Below, piece after piece: positions 1 to 17,600 of a DNA stretch of 64,000 nucleotides (its first letter is position 1; each line of letters opens with the position of its first letter). This DNA comes from Chionis minor (Eukaryota; Chordata; Aves; Charadriiformes; Chionididae): contig VZSF01000959.1 of assembly GCA_013398295.1 (NCBI GenBank), forward strand, positions 256,312-320,311, in the 5' to 3' direction. The notes below the pieces were generated by a model. That model was given only the letters and a program-made list of their open reading frames with translations. It was not told the DNA's origin and did no database searches. Made by a program: the position numbers and the translations under genes.

Positions 1-1557
1 ATCGCATTGAAGGAATGGGACACTCATGAGCTGCTCGGGCAGCAAGTATGAAAACGCAGCACGGGGGACAGCAAGGTGTTGCATACCCGAACACACCCCA
101 CTAAGCTAGCGAGCACGTCTGGAGTGGCTGCCTGTGAAACAGCAAGTTGCAGAGCATGCCATGCACATAATCTTCCCCAGGTCCTTCCATCAGGGTAGGT
201 GGGAAGGATCCCATGGATCAGCGTAAGAAGTTTACACAGCTCATCCTGCACCCTTCAACTATTCCGGTGCAAGGACAGTAGCTTGAGAAAGGCCAACGCG
301 CTAATGGCAAATAGCGCTGCAACAGGAGATGGACCTTTGTCTTGTTTGCAGCACCTTGTCCAATAAGCAAGAGGGGGCAAACTTTGCTCTCCCACCATCC
401 TGTCACTACAAAGAACCCTGGGGAATTTCAAGAGCTTTGTGCTGATGAGAACTACCAAAGAACCCTGCAGTCAGGCTCTCCTGGGAAAAAGCAGTCTTAG
501 GTCTTACCTCTGGGTTTCTTTCACTACCTCAGTTTTGGAAGTTTAAAATCCAGAGGCAGCTGGCCTGCTGACTCCCTCTCTGTTGACAGCTTGGTTTCTT
601 GGGGACAGGCCAGCAGGTTTCTGGGGGACCTTTTGATATTCAAGCAAGACATCTCACGCAAAACAGAAACTCAGTCATTTTTGATAGAAGTTTCCTGGGG
701 TAGATTGTTTGTTCAGCCAATGCAGCACAGAAATCTGAGCTTTGTAGCAAGGACAGTGAGCTTTGTAGCAAGGACTGCTGAAGGAGCAGTGTCCTCTTCT
801 GGCAGCAGCCACATACTGAATCACGTCTGTGCAGAAAGACTGGGCAGAAAAGCAAGGCACCAGGAGAGCAGTATTTCTACAAAGGGACAGCCAGGTGAAC
901 TGCACTAAAACCAACCTGCCAGATTCTGCTGCCCAAGGGAATTCATTCTCCATCTGTCTTCGATGCCTTGTGTCGCATATGTTCAGGCAGAGTGCAGCAG
1001 TATCTGAACTTTGGGACCGAAACAATAAACGGAACCTGGGAGTCGACTTCTAGGGGAGAAAGCACACATGAGAGAAGAACAGCAGGCATCATTCTGATCA
1101 AAGCTTTGGCCTCTGGCTCACCCAAAAAAAGTTGGCACATACCTCCAATGACGAATGCAGGGTCAGGGAGACTGTGGAACTGTTAACGTTATCACAGAAA
1201 GCCCCAGCGGTGGAGCCAGGAATGCAGTTCTTAGACTGAGCAGCATCTCCATAGCCGTGTGCATTTTGGGGCAAGGAGCAAGAGCTGCCACCACCATCCA
1301 ACTTGGAGGAGGACACACAGTTGGCTCAGACTCACATTGTCCATCCCCATCCCAGCACTTAAGCCCTCATTCTCATTTCCAGCTCACATTGGCTGCAAGG
1401 TCCGGCTTGTCTTCCCTCCTGCATCTGAACCCAGCCACCAAGCATCACTCTGGTCTACACTGTCCCTCAGACCCTTCCGTGCCCCACCCCGAGCATATTT
1501 TTATTTCCAAAAAGCCTGTCTCTTGTCCCTTGTCCCTGTGTTTATGCCCCGGGGTAC
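1..1557. other. Left flank; downstream part or intron of the C2orf72-like gene
   Basis: No exon can be assigned with confidence. The minus-strand gene whose first exon ends at 1558 should continue through here. A minus-strand segment ending in a good donor (GGAG followed by GTATGT, near 1145) and an open minus-strand segment around 30-250 are possible later exons, but I could not verify either. A minus-strand AATAAA lies at 1505-1500, but it falls inside the reading-through frame of the first exon, so it is doubtful as that gene's 3' end. A 19-bp direct duplication lies at 736-775. Confidence 0.3.
736..775. repeat. 19-bp direct duplication
   Basis: The same 19 bases (TGAGCTTTGTAGCAAGGAC) occur at 736-754 and 757-775, a 21-base period. 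It is a simple tandem duplication with no visible function. Confidence 0.85.
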
Positions 1558-2128
1558 CTTCATGGCAGTTTAAGACTTCTCGCAGTGCTCTACAGGCAGC
1601 TTTCTTTGCCTCGAGGCTACCACCAGGCTGGCCTGGGCTGTAGATGGCCGTCTCCACCACCAGTTGCCAGGCCCCATCCAGCAGGCACTGCATTCTCCTG
1701 AGCGCTCTCACTGTCTGGTCCAGCTGCTCCTGGGGGTCTGGATGGATCATCACAAGCACCAGCACGTCTGGCAGGCAGGGGAGGAGGTTCCTTATATCCC
1801 AGAGGCCCTCATCCAGGCAATCCCACTGCATGAGCTTCTTCACCACAGCGGCTTGCCACAGCATAAAAACCAGATTTGGCTGAACATCCTCCTGCTCCTC
1901 CTTCTCCTCTTCCACCCTCTCCATCTGCTGTAGTTTAGCCCCGTTGTCAGTTGTGCCACACAGGTCCTGGACAAAATCCATCAGCACCGAGGGAGCTCTC
2001 ATACTGTCATTGTCCACCTCCACCACCAGCACCCGTCCGTTCTGCCTCCCCACTATGTCCAGCAGGTTGAGGAGCTCCCAGGTGGTTGGGTCCACGAAGC
2101 AGCAAACAGCAGGCTTCTCCGACGCCAT
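1558..2128 (-). CDS. C2orf72-like protein, first coding exon
   Basis: Role unknown; the C2orf72 family is uncharacterised. The open frame starts at the ATG at 2128 (G at -3 and G at +4; the frame is closed upstream by a TAA, and no in-frame ATG lies between). It encodes about 190 residues up to a donor at 1557 (GAAG, then GTACCC), ending in phase 1. Seen: a hydrophobic segment GRVLVVEVDN near residue 33, an acidic run EEEKEEQED, a strand-like QPNLVFMLWQA, a second hydrophobic segment DVLVLVMIHPD, and near the end AIYSPGQPGG, then KKAACRAL. The last motif and the LVFxL segment resemble remembered human C2orf72; that is the basis of the call. The frame runs on to 1445, but this tail looks like intron. 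It occupies the place where LMLN would be expected by synteny, yet does not look like that protease. The true gene could be an avian paralogue. Confidence 0.5.
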
Positions 2129-2199
2129 AGCTTCCTCCCACACCTCAGTTTACTGCACTGCTGGGCAAAGGAGCACAAGGGGTTCGCTGTAGCAAAGGC

Positions 2200-3944
2200 A
2201 CTCGCATTGCAAAGGTCTCAAAAACAGGCAACGCCTGCTGCTCTCAGCAGCCACCAGGTACAAGCAAACACCGGCTTTGGTGGGACCAAACGAACATGAA
2301 AGGAAGCAAGTTTTAAGAGATTCAAAAATCATAGCCATAGGCTATTTGATGTTGGATCTCCCAAGGACAGGCCTTGTACCTCATCTCTCTGGTGCCGTAG
2401 GAAAAGGTGAAAGGGGAGAGAAAAGGGATCATTACATATTTTTGGGCGTTTTACCTCAAACTCAAGCACTTACTACCTTCTCATCAGCAGAATCCAACCA
2501 CGATACAGACCACAGTCCCACCAACCTGCTGTTACAGTCCAGCTTGCCTACTATGTTTCCTCCTCCTTCCTCTGGTAAAGGCTAAAACTGGAAATTCAAT
2601 ATATATTCCACCCTATCCTTTGAATCCGATGTGTACAACCTGTTGGTATTTGCAGAAGACTAAAGCCCTGCTTGACCTGATCCAGCAGCCCATAAGCTGC
2701 AGTTTCCCTCCACACATAAAAAAACTACAGCTTTCCACTGGAATCACTCCCCTGCTGTTGGAGACAGCAGCAGCCACAGGTTTAGTTCTTGAAGAAAGTC
2801 CAGCGAAATTTCTATAGCAGAGCTGAGCAGCCAGGTCCAGTTTTTGTTTGAATTGCCATTCAGAAAAGTCTTGATTTACCCAATACCATACTCTGAATAT
2901 ACGACGACCCCACCTCCCTCAGAAGCATTAGTTACAAAATACCAACCCACTGCAGAAGACAAGCAAAGCCCCCAGCTCAGAGGGCTCCCTGCCGCACGCA
3001 GGCAGAGGGAAGCTCTCACTCACCGGGAAGGAGGGACCTGCACTGGAGTGGGACCAAGAGGTCAGGGACACAACTCACCCTCCTTGCCAACTAGAGAGGC
3101 TTTCCAAATGATGGGACAACCACATGGAATCAGTGCCATCACCCGCCCAGGGTATTGAGTGGTCACTTTGGGACTGTGACATCAGCAGTAACCACACCAA
3201 CCTGTAGCTGCCCAAAACCTCCCTTAAAACTACTCAGGATTTTTGAGGGATGTACTAACTCTCATGCACTTTAAGAATCTTTTTCACCACCTTCCTGCTC
3301 AACACACTTTAAAGAACTCATGAAAGTGATACACTAGAGCGATGTGAAGATCCTCCCCACCTCACATTACACACCATGACAAGGCTGGCCAGGAAATCAG
3401 CAAGTACGAGCGCTTGGGCACTAGAGTTGTGTGATGAAAACATGTCTAAATAAATTTCAGAGCTGATGTCACAGACATGCGTGCTGCCCAAGTACACACG
3501 GTCTCATTCTTTGTGATTCTACTAGAACCATTATCTTGAGATGCAAGCTAGGACTCAACACCTGCTAGGATTGAGTGCCTCATTACTCAGTTGTCTCTAC
3601 AGCAGTCATCGCCAAGTACAAGCAGACCAGGAAGAAGTTTCCCTCTAGCAAGTAGGCAAGGAAGCATTTCTCATGTTCTACATAAAGCTTGTGAGGTTGT
3701 AAACATTTATTGTTTAGTCCTGCAAACTATTCAGATTCCATGATGGGAGGCAAACAGGTCCACAGTAAAGGCTGCCAGTTATTTGTCTTTAAAACATGGT
3801 CTGCTCTACAAATGCCTTGCCAGGCACGGGTCGAATCTCCACTTCATCTAGCTTGGAGTCACTGCTCCATCCCCATGCTGTAAACTCTACTGAAAAACAA
3901 CAAAGTCCCTCAAAACAGGCAGAGAGAATAAAAATCAGAAGTGT
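2200..3944. other. Intergenic interval, no gene seen
   Basis: This stretch lies between the C2orf72-like first exon and the 3' end of RPL35A. It probably contains the promoter of the former, near 2150-2300, but there is no CpG island or TATA box. Short open frames on both strands lack splice sites or recognisable motifs. Nothing else can be supported. Confidence 0.4.
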
Positions 3945-8373
<4,429 letters not shown>

Positions 8374-8602
8374 CGAGCCGCCGCGCTGCCTTCTGGGATA
8401 TGGGCCGGCAAGGACACCGGGCACCGCCTGAACCGGCAAAATGGAGGCGGCCGCGGCGGGGCGGATACGCCATCCCCCAGCGCCGTCCCTCACCCCATCC
8501 CCACCTTTTCTCCTCCGGGTGGCGATCCGGGGGGGGGGCGGCCCCAGCCCCGCCGTGCAGGCACCCGCCTGGGCAGCCCCGCGAGGCCCCCAGAGCGTGG
8601 TG

Positions 8603-8616
8603 GTCGCTATGGAAAC
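8603..8616 (+). promoter_or_regulatory. IQCG: X-box (RFX factor site)
   Basis: GTCGCTATGGAAAC is an imperfect inverted repeat (GTTTCC AT AGCGAC on the other strand) that fits the RFX consensus of two half-sites spaced by two bases. RFX factors drive ciliary genes, and the adjacent gene IQCG is a ciliary dynein-regulatory component, so position and function agree. The site contains the candidate IQCG start codon ATG at 8609. Confidence 0.7.
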
Positions 8617-8643
8617 GGGCGCCGCCGCCACCGCCGCCTCCCG
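8609..8643 (+). CDS. IQCG: IQCG candidate first coding exon
   Basis: ATG with G at -3 and G at +4, encoding [11 protein letters not shown] plus two bases, then donor GTGAGC at 8644. Its phase 2 end joins in frame to the exon at 13716 (giving [12 protein letters not shown]). The start is inferred from frame and position only; the exon could instead be wholly 5' UTR. Confidence 0.45.
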
Positions 8644-11600
8644 GTGAGCGCCGCGGCGGGACGGGGCTGGGCCGGGACCAGCACCGGCAGCGGGCGGGCA
8701 AGGGCGAGGGGTCCGGCCCGGTACCGCCGGTCGGGCCGCTGTGGGCAGGGTCATGCGGCCGCCCGGGCTGGGAGCGGGGGGGGGTAAATCCCGTCTCGGA
8801 GGTTGAGGGGAGGCCTGGAATGGCGAGGGGAGCCGCAGCCCCGGTGGCGAGAACCGGCTGCGGCGGTGGAACGAGCCGAGGGGGGCAGCGAGGAGGTGAA
8901 GGGCAGCGCTTGGTGATTCTGGGGTGGCCAAGGCTCCGGGGCCATCTTCTGATGGCAGCTCTCTGGGCCCTGCCCGCCTGCCTCTGTTCTCACCTTGAAT
9001 TAGTGAATCATCTCAACATTGATTTTACTCCCAATATTGCCTCACTGGCAGAAAACATGTATTTCTGTGCTCAAATCCCTGCAGTGAAGTCTGACGTTCC
9101 TGCATTTTCCTAAATAAGAATAGGTGGAGGCATGTACTTACCCATTTTCCCAAGTCAGGGTCATTCACTCCTGACCTCTGTCACTCCCCTCACATAGCCA
9201 GAAATTCAGATGTATTTTAAGTGATTTAGGAACCTACTCCATTACGAAATGTGCCCTGGCCAGCCAGACTTCCACTGTAACTTTGTTCTTAAGTGTCTTG
9301 AGCTGCGTTTAGAATGTGTGCCCAAGGTGCTTTTATGAAAAATTGGATCTCAGGAATGGAATTTGCTGTCATCTTGTCACCAGCTGGGCTTGGAGAGCTT
9401 GAACCTGGATTAAGGAATTTGATCTTGATCCAGGAGGAGAATTAAGTCTTATCTGTACTTTGCTGGGCCAGAGTAGAAGAGCTCAATGCCTTGTAAGTAT
9501 ATATAAACATAGGTTTTTCTTAGAAACATGAAATTGTTAGGAATTAGGAGCAGAGAAGGGATGGAATATTATGAATTCTCTAAATTATTCTGTTGGCTTC
9601 TGCAAGAAAGCAAAGGAACGCTCCTTAATCTACCCAGATAACAGTATCAAGTGTGTGCTAGGAACCTCTGCTCAGAGAAAGGACACAATCCCTACTTTGA
9701 GGAGAATCAACTATCTGTCAAAACACTCTGTTTTCCAGCAGTAGAGATGCCACAGCCAATAAATGCTCCCTAAATCTTTTCTTTTCCTGTCCCATGCACA
9801 ATTAGTCCCATATGGGACATACAGCTAAAAGTAGCACCATGTCATTCATTCCTGCACTCGGTTCTCCTCGGTTCTCATCAGTACAGCCTCAGAGAGCGGA
9901 AAGTCTTTCTCTACAGTCAGGATGAAACCTAAATTGCATCTCTAAGCCAAAACAAAGATTACTTCAGCTTTTCAAGGTTTCTTTTTTTTTTTTTCCCAAA
10001 TGAGCAACTTACGTTATAACATATGTAGTGGTAGGCACAGTTTTGTAAGGCCACAACTATTTTGCTTGCCTAAGAGACATTTTTTTTGTAAAAAATAAGG
10101 CATTTCTGATTTATGGCCCAGCCACTGCTACTGTGGATATTCAGAACCTCTCTTTGCCGATCATTTTCAAAACAGAACTAAAGGAGATGTGACATTCCCA
10201 GCTTCAAATTCTCTCACTGGCATTCATCGATATGTTCTTAATTGACTAAAAGGAATGCTTCCTTTGAAGCCATTTTAGTTTATCAGGCAGCAGGATGGGA
10301 GAAATGTGCATCCAGGACTCTCACACAGCAGAGGGAGTTGTAATCCCCAAAGGAACAGGAGGCCAGACCTTTCATACGGTTGTTTTAAAAATTATTTCTT
10401 GATATGTTTTTCTTTCCCTGTAAATCAGCAGGGAAAGAATGCCGACCTAAACTCTTGGGGGAAGCTGAATCCTTCACATACTTTTTTTTTTTTTTTCTTT
10501 TTTTTAAAATTTAAGTTTAATGAAGGAGTTGAGCAAAGTGCAGTGATTAAGGTCAGTGCCAATGGCTGAATCAGGATGGTGTGTGGGCTCTGTGTTAAAC
10601 CTAAAACTGAGGGAGAGCTGCCCAGTATTTGTAGTGTTTCTTAATGCCCCAGACAGTGGTTTCCTTCTCACTTCCAAGTCAACTTACGCCCCAAGCGTGC
10701 TGGCTTGGCACATGTACATGCTGAGTGAGTATATCGTTACAGAGGAGATACATAGGAGGAACAAACCAGCAGGCTTTAGAGAAACATTCCAGCTGTGAGC
10801 TTTCTTAACACACATTAATATCTTGAGTTAATTCTTTCTTGGACAGAAGCTGCTGATGGGATAGAGGAAAAGCTATTGCATCCTCCTTTGTTTCCAAATA
10901 AGTCACTTTTTCCTAAGAGAGCTGCAAGTGTTATTTCTTCCTTCAAGAATGCTGTTGTAATCATCTGTCATAACTCTCCCACAACAAATCTTTTTCCCCC
11001 ATATTTTTAGCATTAGGACTCCACATGTAACAGATTATTCTCATGTTGTTTAGACTCAAAATACGGATCACAGATTCTTAAAAAGATAAAAATGAGTAAA
11101 ACATTTTTAAAGTATTTTATTAGTGCCTGTTGACTGGCAAGAGACATGATTTTCTCTATGTAAAAATACTAAATTTATGCATCTCCACTTCTATCAGTGG
11201 TTCCAAGTTTGAAAAGAAAGGAAAAGCGATGCTTTTAGTTTATTACACAGGTGATTAGTTATTTATTTGTTAATTATGGTATCAGATTCCTATCTCAAGC
11301 TGTAGCGCTTTTTTTTTCCTTTTTTTTTTTTTTTTTAATAATAAGAGAAAGGAGAGAAGTCTCAGAAGTAAAGGGAGGAAATCACTTCCTTCTCAGTCAT
11401 AGGTGACCATCAAAAGCCCTGAACAGTGGGATTAATTAGGTAAGTCAGTATAAATAGCAGAAGGAGGACAGTAAACATGCTGATAATATTCAGAATCACT
11501 CCTTTGCTGTTATCGTTTCCTGCCATGGTTTAAGCAAGCTGCTTCTTGAACTAATTTAGGATGCCTCTGCCATTATCTGGTCTGAAAAACTGTTCCATAT

Positions 11601-14600
11601 CTTCATCCATCCAGAAGTTACAAATCTTGTCATAATTGCCTGGCTTAGGGGAAATTGCACTCCTTTGACCCTAGACCAGTATTATCCTTTAACCTAAGGA
11701 GCTCCGTCTCTCCCTGGTGTCTACTCTTCATATGTATTTACAGAGAGTAATCACAGTCCTCAATTCTTTTAACCTCTTGTAAAATAGAATTTCTATTTCC
11801 GCGATCACCCCACTTGTTGCCTTCTGTACCTGTGCATGTTTTTTAACGACTAGAAACATGCACTATGCCTTATCTGAGGTTTACTAACGCTTTATGCCGC
11901 AGCACTAATACTGTATATCTGCTGAAAATAGCAGTCCTGCTATATCGTAGCACTTTGCATTATTCATGGTTTATAACCCTGGAGTTATGCCATGACTGAA
12001 CCCTCTCTGCTGCCCTGTGCGCCTGACCTCACAGCAGAAATTCTTTGAAAATCCTTAATGCAAGACTGTGCACCTGGTACTCTCGCATTCTGAGTTAATT
12101 GAAGAAAGGGGCCTGGGCTGAAGGGCTGATGTTGAACTGATATTACAGTTTCATTGACTATTCACGTAGCTGTCATGGAAAAGCCTGCCACTCACACGTT
12201 AGGCTTTCTAGTTGCAGTCTTATGTGTAAGAAAAGCCTGTCCTTTTACAAAGGATAGTATGTTTCAATACATGTTGCATTAAACAACTTGCTGTAAGAGA
12301 CTGGGACATCAAGAAACAAATACATAAAATCTGAGTTATTTTTGTTTGGTTTACCTATTATAATACTAATAGACACCTAATAAACCTGCACTGAAATGTG
12401 ACTCATATTTTTCTGCCTAAGTGAAATTAATTTCGTCTTCCTACTGTAATTATATTTTCTTCAACAAAAACAACAAAGGACGAGGACAGATGATAACAGT
12501 TTCAGAGAAATTATAGTAAGTATGCATTTTTTTAAACACTTCTAAAGCTGCTTATGAAAAATCACAGATTTCCAGTGATCCAGAACATACCTGCATCTAA
12601 ACCGCTTTAGTTTTCATAGAATGTGGCCATGTCTTATCTTGTTAATCATGCTAATAGGCATTGTCTGATGTATTTCCTTAGCATGCTTACAGATTGGACT
12701 GTAATATTCTGCAGACCTAGAATATGTTTATTCAAGGGTTTTGCAGATGGCACAAACCAGTTGTAGGTATAGCAGCCAAATGAAGATTTTGTCAGCGGAT
12801 GCTGATGCTGCCATTGCAATGATATTCAGGATCTTGGACATCTCAGACTCCAGTTGTGCCAGGTGTTAAACAAGAAATATCTGGTTTGTGAGTGTAGGAT
12901 TTGGTAATGGCTCACCAAAACATTAAAAATCTCAGAGAATTTATCCATTGTTATGCAGGTGTTTTCTTAGGCATTTTTCTAAATGGACCATTTTCTCTTG
13001 GATTATTAGTTAATTTCCACCATTCCCTAGATGTGCTTTCACAATATTCCATCTGTAAGTAAGGCAAAGGGATGCTTAAGTGTGTACATCAGAGCAGTTT
13101 CGCATTTGAAATGCAATTTAAAATGCAATTTAAAATAAAACAACACAGAATGTTAAAGATAATTTACTTAGTCCAGATACTGGTTCTTGTTTGACTTTCA
13201 ACATCTTAAGGTGGTAACAGTTCCTGCTGAAGGGATTGGGATCATAAAAATGTTAAGGCCACATAGTAATATTGAGGAATGATTAGAGCATGAAGGTTCA
13301 CAATCTGAGGTTTTATAAGAGGTGTGGATTTTTTTTATTTCTTTAAAAAAGCCACTTTCATTCTGTTGTTTCTCAAAGAGCAAAGTCCGTCATGAAACAC
13401 CGCTCCCCCTTGAGCTGAATGGTGAGACCACCTCACTCGTTCATTCCCTTCTCAGCCCATCTACCCAGATCTGCTATAGGAGGGACCAGGACCTACTTTG
13501 CTTTGTGAAAGTTAAACATTCCCACTGTCCCTGAATGCAGCCATTAGCACAGCACGGCTCCTCTTATAAACAGTGTATGAAAGGCTATAAACAAAGCTAG
13601 GGAAGTATATAAAAGGCTGCAAGTAAGGCTATTTCAGGTCTAACTTTAGTTTAAACTACTGTTAGTAGCACATATTGTCTTTCTCATTGGTATCTTTTGT
13701 CTTTGTTCCCCATAGCAAGAGCATAGGCACTAAAGAAATGGAAAAATTCACTCATCTGGAAGCTCTGCTGTTTACTGCTGTGCTGGAGAACTGTGTTGAT
13801 CAGCTCTCAATTCTTGGATATATCATGCCGATTTCATATGAGGGCAAGACAGACATCAACCATGTATGTGTCTCTATCCTGGCTCTTTAAAGAAATCTCT
13901 CTTGGTTTTCTTCTTGTCTCGGTTTTATGTCTTTTAGCAGTATTTTTTAAAAATCAACTCAGATTTTTCTTCTGCAAAGTGCTCCATGACCCCTGCGTGA
14001 AGAAACGCAATAAAGTGCATGGATGACCAATTTCAATATTTATACCGCAGCACCACTGAGAAACCGATGTCAAAAGTTTATGCAAAGGACCCTACTGGTC
14101 CAAGATGAGGATCCTGGGCTTAGAATTTTAAAATCACGGTGGTTAGATGACAAGCAAAGGATTAGGGAAAAGGAAACAAAGCATATCTAGGTTCTTTGGC
14201 AGATATGCAGATATTTTAAAAATGCAAAAGAATGGGTTATTTGAAAATACTCAAACCCAGGGTTTGTCCACGCTGAAGTCCCTTTAGTCCCCACAGACAA
14301 TGAATTAAGGAAGATTCCACTTCGAAATATATTAGTAACTTCCCATTCGTAATGACCATTATTAATTAGTTGATTTCTAATAGGATCATAACTAAGAAGG
14401 TTTGGGCAGAGATATAAAGAACAGAGAAGAAGCTCTAATGCTCAGACAGAGGTTTGTTGCTGTGGGGGAAGGCAACAGGGAAGGCTGTGGGGAAGAAGGT
14501 TTGTTGTGGTATTTCTGGTCACCGATAGACATAGGAAATAGGATGGGACCATCCTGAGGGGTAAATGGTTCTAAGTTCTGTTGTCATGTATTTTAAGTGG

Positions 14601-17600
14601 CGTAGCAGGCTGTCTCCAGTTTAAGCAGGTTTGAAACTCTTTTATAAGAGGGACTCAAAAAAAAGTGTGTGACCAGGATGGAAATAAAAACTGGGATCCG
14701 AGTTTTCTGATCTCATGCTGTTCACTCTGTCTAATGTACCACTTAAGAACGCAAATCAATATTTTGTTTTCTATGTGTTTCCTTTCCGTATTACCTACTT
14801 TTCCAAAAAACCCATTGCAAAGCAGCAGAAGCTGGTGTTACAGTAAATTTCAGGGCGTGAACGATGCTTAGACTGTGCAATAGAGGGCACTCCTCCCCTG
14901 AAGAGTGCTGTAAGCCAGCCTCACCTGTTTCCAGAGCATGCTTCTCCCTCACAGCGCTGAGAAACCTCTGATGTGCCAGCAGCAAAAACACAGAGAAAGA
15001 GCATATCTCTAGGATGGTAGGAGTTGTTCTCCTTCAGACACACAGACTCATGTTGATAGACCTGCTAAAGGTACACTTTAATTATAGAGAAGACACCCCA
15101 GCTTTTCTCTTCAATCACTGATGCTCATTTTTTCCAAGTCACTTCTTAAAACACATTTTTCTCCCAGACTATAAACCCTACTTGTGTTCTTAAAGATGCC
15201 AAAATAAATCAAGAAGGAAACAATTTAGAAACAAGAAAATGGCTTAGAGAAGCTATTGCTAACTTTGGTGCTCTGTAATTTGCTACTCCTCCCTGTTTCT
15301 CAGTTTACATTTGGCTATCGCTGGATTTGTAGAAGATCTGTATTTGCAAAGCACCCTGGAGCTCTGTCAGTCAAACAAATCAATGACTTTTTCAGAGACT
15401 GACATCTATTTCACTTGATGGAGTTTTTGAGAGGATTGATTACAGTGTTGGCCAGCACCTCATTGATTTTCCAAATCGGGGACTCTCGCACATTGCTTCA
15501 CACAGTGCACCCCCCTGAGTAAGGCAGCCTTTCTATTTGCTGAATTTTGGGCAAAATACTAGCAAAAGATAAACAACTGTGAAATTACACAGATGGTAAC
15601 ACATGCAGTTTACAAACTCCTTGCTCTTACTTAGTTATTTGGTAATTATTGATCTGTAAGTCCTTGCTGTTTACAGACAATCCAGTTATAGCCTGTCTTG
15701 AACTTTCCCAGACATTAAAAACATCTATCAGAATATTCATAAAATCTACATCATATTAAAACAGTTTGTTTGACAAAATTAGTTCTTTCTGAAGTACAGC
15801 CATCACCAGCAAACTATTTAAACCCGTTTTTTTCTAATTAACTATGTAATTTTCATTGGTCTGTGTATACTTTGCATGCGATTCATTTAATGTAAATTTA
15901 ACTGTCCAAAAATTAAGCATGTAGTCAGCTAGACTCCCTCTGTAGTCAGTGGTGAGTCAGGCACTGCCAGAGGCTGATTCATCCCGTCCGGAGGTGTCCA
16001 AGATACTCAGAACGAAGCAGCCCCTTGCGGTGCCCTGTGCACTGCCCTCACGGACTACGGCAGCATTGCAGACCACCGACGGAGCCTCGCTTGGCAAGTA
16101 ACTTCTTGGAAGTATGACCGGCATACACAGTTGCTGCCCTGACCACTTGTTTCTACTCTGCCCTCTGTGCTGTGTTGGCACAAACACGTGTGTGGTTGTA
16201 GAGGGATCTGGACTGAGAACTGGTGCCGCTAAAAATAAACTTTTTTTTTTTTTTTTCCTTTTTGCTGGAAAATGTTTCCGCTCAGTGAGTTCTCTAATCC
16301 ATTTCCCCAAGCAGCCAGGGTGGGGAGTAGGCAGCTATGGACCAGGATGGGGCTGGCAGCAACAGCGTTAGTTGGCTTCAGCGGTACTGCTATTAAATGT
16401 TCAGTCACAGACACGCTGCTACACGGGCAAGAAAATCTTCTAATGTCCCGTTGTATAAACATGCATTCTTACCTGTAGCACATAAAGCAGAGACATTCCT
16501 GGAAGCAAGGACATCAGCTGATTTTATAGCATGCTTTTGCTTTTCTGGGGCTTTTTCTTTTTTGATAAAATTGTACGTGGCCACAAGATACCTTTCCATG
16601 TAGGAGAGCGCTGCCATATTTTGAATTTCTTCTTTGAATTCATGTTATACTTCCTCTGCTGTCACTCCCTCAAAAAAACCAGCTAAGCAGATAGCTGATG
16701 TATATCACTTTTATTTCCACACATCTCAGCTCTTGTTATAACATTAATATTGTAGGGAAATGTCATGGTGACAGGCAGCAGGAAACGGCTAAGATGGAGA
16801 GAGCCAGGAGGGAAACAGGCTAACAGTCTTCCAGTATAAAAAGCTGCTGCAAAGGAGGAAGGAATGATTTGTTCTCTGTGCCTACAGAGACAAGGACAAG
16901 AAGCCAGGGGCTCAACCACAGCTGAGGAGAAAAACCCAACTTTCTTATGGTAAAGATTGTTGTGACATGCTGGTACTGGCAGGAGGTTGCGTTGTCTCCA
17001 TTGATGGAGGTCATCAAGAACACGTCAGGAACTACACAGTCTGAACCATCCATCGTCTCTTGGGGAAGATGAATTCACCTTTTGAGGCCTTTTCTAGTCC
17101 CGTCACTTTAGGACTTTTGATCCCATAAACTTTAATAAGCCTACATTGCGTGTTCAAAACGAACCGAGATAAATGTTTCTGTTCTTTTACTCTGCAGAAC
17201 GTAACATACACTATCAACTGCTCTTCGTATAGCTTCATTCTAGTTTATTATTAATTTTTCTTCCTCTCACATAACATTACAGAGGATTTATTTCTACTGA
17301 CCAATGTGCAAGCAGGTGTTTCTTATTCCTTTTTAGACTGGCAGCCAGAAAATTAAAGAAATCACAGAGACCCAGAAGGAGCTGGACATTAACTACCAAG
17401 AGCTTATGTCAGCAAGGCAAGGGAGTGGGGAAACAGTTATCTCCATGTCTCTGAAAAGCATCGAACACAAGCAGCAGCTGGGGAAAACTGAAGATCTAAA
17501 AAGTACCCATTGCCTTTCCAGTAGGGCCATGAAACACAGTGCTCTGTCTGTGGAGAATCTCAGAAAGATTCAGGCTGACAGGTGAGTGAAGCACAAATAT

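Noticed and set aside
1445..1557. C-terminal continuation of the C2orf72-like frame (TPGHKHRDKGQ...)
   Set aside because: Starts exactly at a donor and loses family resemblance, so it is read as intron.
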